A DNA stretch of 64,000 nt from contig NC_064754.1 in the NCBI RefSeq assembly GCF_011397635.1, forward strand, positions 29,182,543-29,246,542. Reading direction: 5' to 3'. The notes beneath the pieces are model-generated. The model had not been told where the DNA came from. It searched no databases and saw only the letters and a program-made list of their open reading frames with translations. Numbering within the stretch: the first letter of the stretch is position 1; each line of letters starts with the position of its first letter. Positions 38,013-50,800 of this stretch are shown here, piece by piece. Source of the DNA: Epinephelus fuscoguttatus (taxonomy: Eukaryota; Chordata; Actinopteri; Perciformes; Serranidae). Both the position numbers and the translations under genes were made by a program.

Positions 38013-38085
<73 letters not shown>
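38013..38085. repeat. (CA)n microsatellite
   Basis: About 36 uninterrupted CA units, the longest in the window. Confidence 0.97.
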
Positions 38086-38087
<2 letters not shown>

Positions 38088-38449
38088 ACTGACAGCTGCT
38101 GTGAGGGTAAGATAAAGAGGTGGCCTCCAATTTGCTAAAGGTCAGAGCCTCGGTGCTTAAAGCCTGAATCAATAATTACAATTTGTAACCAATGGCAACG
38201 GAAATATTTTAGAGACACATTACATATTTTTATAGTTTGCATGTTGTTGTCTGTTGTTTTTGTTCCGATATTCAGGCAGTTAATTTCCTCTTAGTGTACA
38301 AGTATGGATACAAAAGGGAATAATCTAAGAAGACCTAAAGAAAGAGAAATGGTTGTATTATTAGCTCTTTCCATCCATCCCCTCATAAATTAGAATATCT
38401 TATCGAGGGATATCGCACCTCTCCCTCCCAGCGTGTGTTTCATTGGCAG

Positions 38450-38812
38450 GAATCTCCTCCGAGGACGTCCTGGACAATAGACTGGCTGATGGAAAGATCC
38501 ACGTCTCGCACATAGAGAGCTTCGGTATATTCCTGAAATCTGTCAGTGTGGACATGAACTAAATCCTGATTTGCTCTGTAAGCCAAAGTGTTCAGGAGCA
38601 CCTTTTCACCATAGGTTATTAGGTCATTTGTCGGAAAAAGGACGCATCGATTTTAATCATGGAGGTGAGGGACTTAGGCTACTGTGAGGCCAAAACATCA
38701 TCAATCATTCTCTGGCATGAAACAACATAGATACATACATCTGAAATGATGAACAGGAAAATGCACAAACAAACCTGTTCATGGTAAAGCAATGCTCTTT
38801 GTTCTCCTTGGG

Positions 38813-38871
<59 letters not shown>

Positions 38872-41800
38872 TCAGTCAGAAAATAAGGGATGGGGGTGGA
38901 CCAGGTTTTCCTTTGTTACCACCATTTGATGTCACCAGGAGGGGAGGGTGGACAGGATGATGGGAACGTCCTTGGGGACTGACCAACCTATGGAAACACA
39001 ACAACAGACAGACGTGTGGTGGCACATGAAAAGACAGAAACACACAGATTTCACACACAAATGTGCCAAAATGCACACGTTTACATCTACTCAGACACCA
39101 CCAGTCTACATTTCAGTTTCAATTTCAGACAAGAGACTTGCGACGTCATAATAAACCATTAAAACTGCATCTCCGAAAGGGATTGAACATTTCAAATCTT
39201 TGCTTTGCTGTCTTTTGCAGCTTTAACTAGAAATACAGTAATCAGTGATGACTTAAGAATATAAATAGATTTGTTGTGGCGATCATTCCTTCTAATTTCC
39301 ACCAGGTCCACAGCTTCACTCTACTCATTTGGAGATTAAATGTTTTACGCCACAAATAGATACACAAAGATAATTTACTTGTTGAGAAGAGATAGGAAAG
39401 GAAATTTAGATTCAGATTATCCCATTTGATCTTGAAAAGCAGTTTCAGACAGAAGAAAGTTCGCTGGGGAATAAAATTAAATATTAATAGAATTTTTAGG
39501 GATATCTAAAATTACCCTCAGAGTATAAATCAGAGAAACTAGTTTGCTGCTTATTTTATATGTGTCTCTAATGGAGTTTGACTGTAATGTCAATTTATAT
39601 GTACAGTAAAAGGACTGCAAATTATTCAGTGTAATTAACATGGCATTTCCATCTCCCCAAGCAATAACAGGATGTCTTCACCCTGAGAGAGCCTGTAATT
39701 ATGCTATTTGATGAGAAAAGGCCTGCGTGTCGAACACCAGCCTCAGAGTCAATTAGATAATAGTCTCATCCATACATTTGTAGGCTCTCTCCACGTCTCA
39801 AAATACAGCTGAAACATGACGTTTAAAGGAACAGTTCATCCCCAAAATCAAAGAAACATATTTTTCCTCTTACCTGTAGTGCTATTTATCAGTCGAGATT
39901 GTTTTTGTGCAAGCTGCAGAGTGTTGGAGATATTGGCCATAGAGATGTCTGCCTTCTCATCAACATAAGGGAACTAGATGGCACTCACCTTGTGGTGCTC
40001 AAAGCGCCAAAAGAATAAATTTTAAAGATTCATTTTCTGTAACCACTTATCCTGCAGGGGGCTGTGGGGGGGCTGGAGCATATCCCAAGGAGGCAGGGTA
40101 GCTACACCCTGGACAGGTCACCAGACCATCACGAGGCTGACACACAGAGACAGACACCTCAGTCACCAGCTCACACTGACACCTGCAATTTAGAGTACCC
40201 AAGGAGAACCTACACTGACACAGGGAGAACATGCAAACTCCACACGGAGGTGCTCCCCACTCTGGGGTTCAAGCACCCCACCCTGGGTTTGAACCATGAA
40301 CCCTCTTGCTGTGAGGCGACAATGCCAGCCACTGCACCACCTATCACATGTGAAAAACAGTAATGTCTCTTTCCAGAAACCATGACCCGGTTACTAAAGC
40401 AGCTGGTCTTGTGCACTGTTTATTTTCCAACCAAGGAGCCGCTGTAAGGATCTGTTAACTCTAGATAATCCACAGACCTTGTTGTGAGCAGTTTCATGTA
40501 GGAACTATTTTCTTTATACCGAATTACACCCATCAGCTTTGTCACCTTGTAGAAGGAAGTATACATCTACTGCTAGCTCACCTAGCACCACTGAGCTAGC
40601 TAACATTACAGCTGAGCCAAGAAGGACGTCATTAATGTTTGCATCTTACACTGTCACATGCATGAGCCTCTTGTTCATGTGTAGATGCACTGTTCTTCTG
40701 CACAGTGATATGTTTGGTAAGTGAAGTTTGGTAGAGGGAAAATAGTTCCTACATGAAACTGCTCACAACAAGGTCTGTGGATTTTCTTGAGTAACTGTAT
40801 CATGATTTCTGGAAAGAGACATCGCTGTTGCACAAGTTGAGTGCCATCTAGTTCCATTATACTGGAGAGAAGGCAGACATCTTTACAGTTGATACCGCCA
40901 ACACTCTGCAACTCACACTCAAACAATCTAGTTTGATAAACAGCACTACAGGTAAGAAGTAAAATATGAATTTTGATTTGGGGGTGAACTGTCCCTTTAA
41001 CTACAATTCCACAGTGAACACATTGCCGGAAAACCAAAACACTAACAGATTAACCTATGAACAGGCCTAAAGGTGGATAAATCCACTCATAAGGGATCTA
41101 TGACCTCTCAGTCTGCTCCAAAGCTGACTGTACAAGCCTCTAAACTGCTTTTTAATTAATAGCTGATCCTGCTCCATTGATCTGCTCTCTAATCATGAGG
41201 CGTTAGCTTGCTATGGATCAGCTGCCCTTGTAATACACCACAAAACTACCTGCCCACACACAGGCACATCATGCATAGCTCTCAAACCACTCAGCCGGAC
41301 GTTTTACTATATTCACTTCATTATGGGAGGTAAATATTTTAACGGGTTACCAGCCAGAATGGTTGTCTGAATGAGTCTTGGGCCCACGGGCTCAGAATTA
41401 GTTGACGTTTTTAATTACGGTCACGCCAAGATAATGGAATGCTTTGGTGTTCTCTGCCCGATCAATAGACGTTAATGTGTGTACAGTGACACAGTATATC
41501 AGCCTCTGGGCGGGCTGCCAGCAGGTGGGGAATGACTCCAGTCAGCACTTTGGGAGATGGGAGAGGAGGAGGAGGAAAGGGAGGGAGGGGCAAACACTCA
41601 CATGCATGCTGTATAAGTCTGGAGATGGGATGCCTTGACATTGTGTGTATTTGCTGTGTTAGTGTAGTGCAGCAAAGAGGGCGGAGCCACGGGTGCAGAA
41701 GTTCCTCGCATCATGGATTTGAGAGCTGTATCTGATGGGTCTGCAAACTGCAGCGCTGCAGTGTGACGTGAGACGTATCAGAGAAGAAGACAGAGACGGA

Positions 41801-44800
41801 CAAAAGGAGGAGGGAGGACGTAGGAATGCAAAAACATGAATGAACTCAAAGATTAAAGAGTTTTTGTATGGACAAAGTTGAATGAATTCTCTTTTGTGTG
41901 TGTGTGTTTCTTGCAAAGTACATCTACAGCCACCGGTTGGTCTACTGGGCTCTGTCTGCACCGCCCAGCTGTAGATACTGGATCGTCCATGATGGATGTT
42001 CAAACGTTCCTTCACACATAATGCAGATAGTGTGTCAAGCCTGTGACACTGCGCACGCGATTAGTAAAACAAATGGGGTGTGTCGACCATAAAAAACATT
42101 GCCGCAGTTTGTCCATGGCCCGAAACACCACACCTGTGCTGCACTGCCAAAACAAATTGAATCAATGAGTTAACATCTGTTTGAAGGTTTCTCTCAATCA
42201 GTGAGGCAACACCTTTAATCAATGGTGACATTTGATTACTGAAAGCAGACATTCGGCGATATGTCCCAACTGTCTCTGCTTCTGTTTAGAGAACAATTGC
42301 TCTGTTAACTTCTTTCCCATGGAATGACAGTCTTAAGTAAATCATTACGCCATAAAGTCATTCTTTTAAGATCTTGAATGATGCTTTGTAATTGCCCTGC
42401 ACTCACCCGTGACTAGCAGGTTAGATTGAATGACTCTCTTCCAGGGAAACAGTCCATCGCTAATCTTAATGTCATTTCTTCAAGCGTCAAGGTTGAAATA
42501 GATATTGCCACTCAAAGGGGAGTAAGGCGGTGACGGTACTGCGTTCGATACTTTAGCACCACCCACCCAACCACCTACCTACACACCACATATCACAGAC
42601 AAAGGCATTATCGCCTTCAGTGGGTGAAAGCTGTAGGATGTATGCAGCAGTGATGGGACAGTAAAACCTGGCCAACACTTCACAGTGAAAACAGCAAAAA
42701 AAATAATTAAATGGTACATGGCACACTTTATTAAGCATTTATAACTTGCAATAAATGGTTTTATTAATGGTTAATAAATCATTTATCTGTGCATATGAGA
42801 TCAGACATGATGGCTTTTGGGAAAGCAGCTGTGTCACTAATGAACAGTCACTGGTTTCTCTCTATATTACTACATAAAGTCTGTGGTTTTAAATGTTAAT
42901 AAGCTGTCATTGGACAAGTTTGGCATTTTGGGGAGAGTAAGATGAGAAGACTGATACCACTCTCAGAGGCCAGAGTGGTATCAGTCTTCTCATTTTACTC
43001 CCAGCAAGAAAGCAAATAAGCGCATTTCCAAAAATGTTGAAATCTATAGATAAAGAGATTCTAGTATAGATACTCCACATCGACTGGTGACTGGTGAATT
43101 ACAAAGCCTCATAAAAAGACAAACAAGAAAAGAAAAGCACCTGCCAAAGGCATTTTAGAGTAGCAGACATTAGCTGCTCATTCTAAGGTAACAGAAACAC
43201 AGTGATTCTTATTTCTATTATACACCAATTAAAACATAGCTAAAGGCATATCATGCAAAATCAGTGGCTTACTGTTTGTAAACACAACATTCAAACTTGG
43301 CCCCTCCTCGGCTTAACATGACAGAGAGCAGTGGCAGTCAAGCAAGCTAGAGAGTGAATGAGGAGGGAGCGGCATTAATGAGAACAATGCAGTGAATCTG
43401 AGAAATAAAACATTATTTTCTGACTGTTTCACAGTGGTTACATTCTAAGGCACAAATAAATGCACCCTCACCTCCACACAACCCTGCAGTAAGGCGCCTC
43501 AATGCTGGATTTTGTGTGAATTCAGCTGAAACGCATGTTTCATCCTGTCTGCTTGGCTTCTCTGCTCTGTTTGTGCGTGGCTCAACCTCATCCTCGATCA
43601 AACAGACACACAGACCTGCAGCTCGCATCCACGGAACAGAGGAGACAGACGGAGACATCGGTGTAACCTGGTCACAGTGTTTTTTTTCAGAGTCCCAACT
43701 TCAGGCTGCCATTGTCTGGGGGCCACACATGAAAAATTTTTCCATGATGAAAATGAAAACTAAGATGAAATTTAAGTTTCATTTTCATTGACAAGACGTG
43801 AAGAAAATGAAGTGGTGGACTATCTGACACTGAAAACAGAGGATGGCCGTGCTTGTAATTATCTTCAAATACCACATCGGCGACAGGCTGGTTAACGCCA
43901 GCAAATAGTCTGCACCAGGATGTTTTGCTAGCCAGCAAAAACACTTACACTGGAGAAGCATCAGCCTTTGGTATGTTTGACTGTGGATGGTGGAGCTGCT
44001 GAATGGATTTTAGGAGTTTGTTAGTTACAGTGGCGTAGTTAGCGGCTGTTAGCAGCTCCGCCTGTTAGCCGTTGAATGGCAGCGGAGCAAGCAGCCACCG
44101 GACTTCACATGCCCACAAGACTGTGCCCAAATCCGGACTGTCTCGACAAGGTTTATGGTTTGATGCTGTTTGACAGGCAGGTAGGAAACTCTGTTATCTG
44201 TGAGTGTAGCTGTGCTGTAAGTAAACAGTCTGAACTCAGATCAGTTTTCTCTGACAGAGATGAAAGTATATTTTTAATCCCCAACTCTGTGAGACATGAG
44301 TTTAAACCTCCGATTGAGATTAATAAGTCAGAGTTTACAATGAACCTGGGTACAAATCCCACTTGTCTCAGATTAGTTATTTGTGGTGTCAAAGTTGTTG
44401 AGAGCATAAGTAGAGAGATGTTGATCTTTTCAAATGCTGATCAGAGTGTGTGTAAATCACCCCTTAAACTTGTCAAAAACTGCTGGAGAAATGACAGTTT
44501 GTAAGCATTCAGATATGATTTGTATTTGTAGAAAAATCGACTAAAACTAGACTAAAATTATTAAGGATAAAAATGACTTAAATGTGACTTAAACTAATAT
44601 GCATTTTCATCTCAAGACTAAGACTAAATCTAAAATAGCTGTAAAAATGAACACTGCCACACACCACTACCTTAGTGTTGACACCCAGAAACATCCTGCA
44701 TAAACCAAAATATGGATAAGATAAAAAAAAAATACAGGCAGAGGGCAGATTCTCTGAAGATACAAATACTACCACACACTGCTAGTGGGTCATAAGTGAT

Positions 44801-47800
44801 GACTGAGACGTGTTAGTCTATACATTGTTTTTTAAGGGAAAATCCTGCATAGTATACCTTTAAGAATATTGTATTCCATTATTGCCAATACATCGTCCTA
44901 AACCCTGCACACTGCAACTTTAGTGTCTTTTTACAGATTGGATTGATAAATTATTTGTTAACCATTAAAAATGCATTCCCTTCACCCTGACAAAATTCCT
45001 TTACAAAGCCTTGTTTTAAAGGGCATTATATATTTTTTAAACCCTGCAATATTGTCCATCCCATTGAAACAATGTCGTCCCACACCAGAGGCAGTGGCTC
45101 TTCAAGGATCAGTGTGAATGTACACAATATTTCCATAGCCACATAAATTCTGTACTGGGAGTGTAAACTCGTGTCCAATGACTTGTGTCAAATGCTTTTA
45201 ATCAGCTCATTTTGTACATCTCCTTTGAGAACACCACATGCACAATGATTACTGTTTCTCTAAGGGCCATCCCATGATTTGTCTCGTGTTTAAACTTCTT
45301 CAAAAGCCATTTCCTTAAGACGACATGTTCAAACATGAATGACCTTCATGCCTTTAACAGCAGCGAATGTGCTTTGCATTTCTGCCACGTGCACTGAGAG
45401 ATGTTGTAAGTCCTAACTCAGATCCGATGCAGGGTTTCTCCATCAGTTGTTTCTGTGTTTCAGCAAATGAAAACGAAGTAAGAGATGACTCATGGGTATT
45501 AGGATGATAAACAAAAGAAAGCACTGAAGGAGATACGGCAAAATCTTAGATCTCAGGCTGCCTCCAATAAATATGTATAGAAAGAAAATCACTGCCATTG
45601 ATTGATTAGTGCTGGATGGTAATCGGTCGAAAGCTGACTTGCAGCAGCAGAGAATACAACATCCCACCTTTATGTCTCATTAGGTGCATGTGTCACAGGG
45701 AGGGTGCAGGGGAGTATGGACCCCACCCCCCTTGGAAACAGCCCCAACCACCCCCTCCCAGCTGCCCTGTGCACGTCTGGATGTTTGAAGACTATATCCT
45801 ACTGCGTGGAGCATGGGAGCTTTGTCAATAAGTGGGCCTCTGGAGGCAGGTAATCTTTATGCCTCCAGCCTGACAGCCCGCAGCCCTTTGTGTGGGGAAG
45901 GGAGTGTCCTCTGCATCCTTTTCCAGGTTTTACATCCTCTGCTGCACATTGTAGCTACCGAGGCAGTTTAATGCACGGTGTAAATCATACAGTAATCTCA
46001 CTCTCAGTGTGAAACTGTGCGAGAGGACCACTTCAAAAGTGATATTGTTTGTAACGCAGAATGTATTCATGTCAGATGATAAGGCAAAAATACCAGCTGA
46101 TTGTTTTAGTGGAGATAAAATAATCACAGGAGCCTGAGAAGCAAATCTCATCACTCCAGCCAAGGCCATGTTAAGTGCTCCATTTCTGCAGATAAGAAAA
46201 TGTTATCCTATTGAAACCGACAATTCTGTGGGAAAATTGCAGTAATGGGCTCAATATTAACACACAACAAACACAGTATAATGAGGGTCTTTGCAAGGTT
46301 AGACGCTAATCCTCTCAGAGATAACAATGAAATCAGCCCTGCAAATAAGCACTTTAGAGAAAGTAACAAAACAGGCTAAGGTGCAGCGCCTTAGCTGGAA
46401 ACAACCAGAGGTTTTCTTTAAGCTACACCATTCAATGTGCTTATATTAATAAGGGCCAAATGATAATATATAATGTGAGAGGGGTCGTTTTTATGAACTC
46501 ACAGAGAATTATCACATGGCTCTGCAATTTCCCTCAGCTCTACTGAGCATTTCAGCATCTTCCAGGGCATCATTTTGGTTTTATGTCTCACAACTTTATT
46601 GTTATAGTTCAGTCTCAGTGCCGTTATTGCCGTTCCATGGATAGTGGGTGACTGTTTTGTGGGAAATAGCCCTAAAACCTGCTGTACACACATTCAGTGG
46701 CCAGCTGGTTAACATTGTGGAGCATTTTGTTGCTAAAGAGGTTGACGTTTTCTCAGGAGTCTGTGAAGAAAACATCAGAATTAAGAGGAAAGTGGAAGGA
46801 TAAAAACCAAAAACACATCTCCAAACAGCGGTGGACCACGGAGTAGGGACGAAAAAAAATGTCAAGGACACCAGCTGCATACGGCAGGGCACCAGCACGC
46901 AGAGAATTTTCTAGCTGTGTTATCTAGTTTTGCGTCTGCTGGATGTGTAGAGAGGCAACTGTTTGCTAACGCAGTTACAATATTTAAGTTGTTAGTGTGT
47001 CATTGTTTGGTTTACCGTTACAGTTTTGCCCAAAGCTGCTTGGTAGCTTAACTTAGCAGAAAGAAAGTAAAATAGTCCAGGCATGCCCCTGTAAAATTGC
47101 AAAGTGCTGTGTGGCTCAAACAAACAATATATGATGTATCAATCAGTGAGCTTTAGGGGTGCTGGTTGGCTAATTTTGTTACCTCTGGACTGAACTAGGT
47201 TAGCTATTTCCTCCTGTTTTCAGTCTTAATACTAAGGGCCTACTGACTGTAATGAGTGACTTTTGCAAAACTACAAACACATTTTTTTTCCCATATTTTT
47301 TTGTTAAAAGGCTCATATGCCAGTATCACTTCCAGATTCATCTATGGCTTCTTTTACACTGCCTGCTCAAGGCGGGAATGTTGTGCCATTATTCCACCTC
47401 GCAGTTCTAAATAAAAGGTACGATGGGTAATGGGGAAACAGAGTTGTCTCGCCCTTAAGCTAGCAGCGGAGGTAGTGCCAAGGCAACATTTGCGTAAACA
47501 AGACAGCTAGCAGGGCGGGACCATGGATGGAATGGATGTGATGTTTTGATGATGATGTCATGGGAGATTTAAAAAAGCAGCTCCATGGAAGTCCGAGAGC
47601 TCCTTATCCGCCATGTAACAGGGATGGTAAATGAATGTTATTGCCATGTTGTCGGGTTTTTTTTTTTTCAAGTAGCCCAGCATTGGCCCAAACTCGGCAT
47701 TCCAGGTGAAATTAGCCGGGCCACATCCGGTTGCCGAGCTCAGCAGAGACTCAGTTTGAATGACGCCCCAGAATCGGGCCAAATCAGCTGGTGTGATTCC

Positions 47801-50800
47801 GCCTGCCACCACTGCCATCACTGGGCCGTTATCAGAAATGACCTGGCCCAGCATTGGCCCAAACTTGGCTTGCCGGATGAAATTAGCCAGGCCACATCCA
47901 GTTGCCAGACTCTGCTGAGACTCGGTATAGACGACGCCCCAGAATCCAACACATTCTCATTCCGAACTCGTCACATATTGACGGCTTGGTCAAGGACTTT
48001 CAACATCCACATACGACGAGGAAGGTACCCTGGGTGTGTTGGTTGTTGACATTCTGGGACCTGGTGTCAAGTTCTCCTCTTTCTAGATGCACTTTTCACA
48101 GGACATTTATTGTGTACATACAGTCTCTTTCAAAATAAATGCACTATGTTGGTACAACACTACAAACTGGCCTTTTTTTCCTTCAACAGCAAACACACAT
48201 TGTTGGGTTTAGGCAACAAAACAAAGTGGTTAAGTTTAGGAAAAATAACATGGTATGGCTTAAGAATCTTAGGGGACACAAACACTGCTCTCGCGAGTGA
48301 AAGTCAGTGTTTGTTGTCCCACCGCGTTTCCTCCTGATGACACCAGTTGCCATTAAACTATAACGGCAACCAGCCACATATCAGGCCAACATTAAATGAT
48401 GCCTTTTTTCATTGGTTTCTGACGCCACAAGTTACTGCCCAAGCGCCAGATTTCAATGACTTTGGAGTGAGACTGGGATCCAGAACTGCCGACACATATG
48501 TTTTATGTCCCAATAAAGGCCAATGCTGTTGTGTTAAACTTCATGCCCATCACGCCATTTTTGCTTCAGAGATGCCGGCATTCTATCTAAAATCATACAC
48601 TGATCTGACGATGCCACTGTTGTTTGGTTCTGTATAAACAAGCAAAGGTGGTGCAGTGTGTAAAAAGGGCTTACATCCCAAAAATGAACCATTATGACAC
48701 CTCCAGCTTCAGAGAAATTCAATCAAGAAGCAAAAGATTTAAATTCTGAATCCTTTCACATTATAAGATAATGCCTGCCAACTGTCCAAGGTGACCTGTT
48801 GTGGTTGCGCAGACCAGTGAGGCTCTTTATAATCTTGAAAATCAGTTGTCATGGTAGGATGGGGTTTGATTAGCCTTTACATTTTATAGTGTGTTCCTGG
48901 TTCGTCTGCCCAGCACTTCTGCTTCAACACAAAGAAGGAGCAGGAGAATATTTCTTATGTAGTTACTTTTTCAAAATGGCCTTAATACAATATCCTTAGT
49001 GTATTTATAAATGTCCATCACCTACATTTAGGTCCTAAGGGTCTGATGATTAATGACAGCAAAATTATTCTGTCTGACCTCTGACAGTTTCACACCTGCT
49101 CAGCAGCAGAGGATATTAATGGTCATGATGATGTGGCCTATGATCCTGAAAAAAGCTAATAATAAATTACTATATAGTGATAATCATAATCAATGGTTTA
49201 CTTGATAACATCACTAGAAATAAGTAGATATTTTTATAACATGTTGTAGACACTGTTTCATGATAACATTACTGCAAACCGCTGCGCTAACTCTCCAGCT
49301 CAGATGGCAGTGAAGTAACTTTAATATTTTACTACTCAGGAACAAGAACAAAGAAAGAAGAAGCCCTGAATAAAATCACGACAAAAAGCTTACCTTTCAT
49401 TTTATCTTTCAAATGATCAAGCTACATCTGACATAAGAGCTCTAACATAAGTGAAAAGGGAATTCTTGAAGCTGAGCGTTGAAACAGAATCATCTTTAAC
49501 AGATCAGAGGAATCGCTCTGTTTTAAAGCTTTGAGCCCCTGATGATTAATTATTCCATTTCATTTATTCACTACTCTTACTTTTCTTACAACTGCTCAAC
49601 TTCTGGGTTTTAGTCCCTCGTGACACCTTGAAGAGCATTCGTTTCAACATCAGGTTGTGCTCAGCTTTGTTGCATTTTTATACTTTCAATTTCTCTTTGT
49701 TCTCTCTCTCAAAATGCTGTGTCATAGTCTGCAAGCTGGATGTTGAATAGAAAGTCCTGGATGGGCTCAGCTGCTCTATTATGGATTAGGCAGTGGCAGC
49801 ACACACCTCTCTGCTCCCCCCAAAGAGCTGAAGGAACATTTTAGTACACGACGGTACATTGTGATCCTCTGCTACACCATTTGTCCAAACAGTCTGTGTT
49901 TTTTCTTACTTCGAATCTGGATGCCAAAAAACAACCTTGAACTGACACTGCTAATGTAATACATTTCTGAAATTGGCTGGAGTTTTATAAGGGCATTTCC
50001 TTTCTTACGCACTTATAAACCAGAATGTCATCGTCCAAATGGATTTCTTACTGTGAGTTTCTTTCCAAATTGCATCTGTTGATACTGCCAGCGGTTGCAC
50101 ACTGCAGCACAAGGTTTCTCTAAGGACACGTCCCCGTAGGTTGAACTTGTTTTGCTGCACTCCTGCACCCTCCCTGGCCTCCTCCAAAATAATGAGTCCC
50201 ATCTGAATAGGGACCAAGCAGCACTTCTTCAGGTCAGTGACTGTATCTCTGCAAAAGTTTGACTAAAGTATACTGTCACAGGAAAGCAAGATGGACTTAT
50301 GTTGGAAAACTGTCTTGTAAGTGAAGGTCATCATATATTCGAGGAGAGAACGTATCAAGAATGCCTTGTTGCTAAGCAGTTATATAGAAGAAGTACACCT
50401 GTCTCAAAAAATACTGCAGACTTAATTCTGACAGACTGCCTCAAGCAGGATGTGAGCAGGTTTCTCCAAAATATTCTCAGGTGGTTCCAAATTTCTGAAA
50501 GGCATGTGCATTTTTTTACTTGGCTCATCTCCACAGTGACATTCTGTGCCTCCAGTGCAGCATCAACAGCCGTCTGCAGAGCTTCTGCTGCTTATCATGC
50601 ACGTATCAGTTTCTCAATGTACCTACCGCCTTCTTCAGCTTTTGATGCAGCCAGCTGAAACCTAAAAATACCCACCTTTTAACATCTCATCAGATGTTTC
50701 CCTGTATAATAATGGGTTATCATTATACCTGTTTTATCACTGCAGAAAGTGATTAATCACACTTTTCTAAACCAGAGGAAAGAATGAGAGTTCACCCCAG

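Larger units (their letters stand above)
32349..38449. other. Intergenic, no gene recognised
   Basis: Holds dinucleotide tracts, a purine-rich block and repeat-like sequence. Around 36440-36800 a 108-codon plus frame (MTTPTPVSTQRER...) lies in what looks like a dispersed repeat. I see no splice structure or known domain. Confidence 0.45.

Noticed and set aside
38013-38085. Regular short repeats that could suggest a CRISPR-like array
   Set aside because: A simple (CA)n microsatellite without spacers, in a vertebrate genome.
50470-50494. A further minus-strand exon between the two exon-like segments (LEPPENILEKPAHILLEAV)
   Set aside because: Its phase does not follow from the upstream segment and it runs into a stop without a clear donor.
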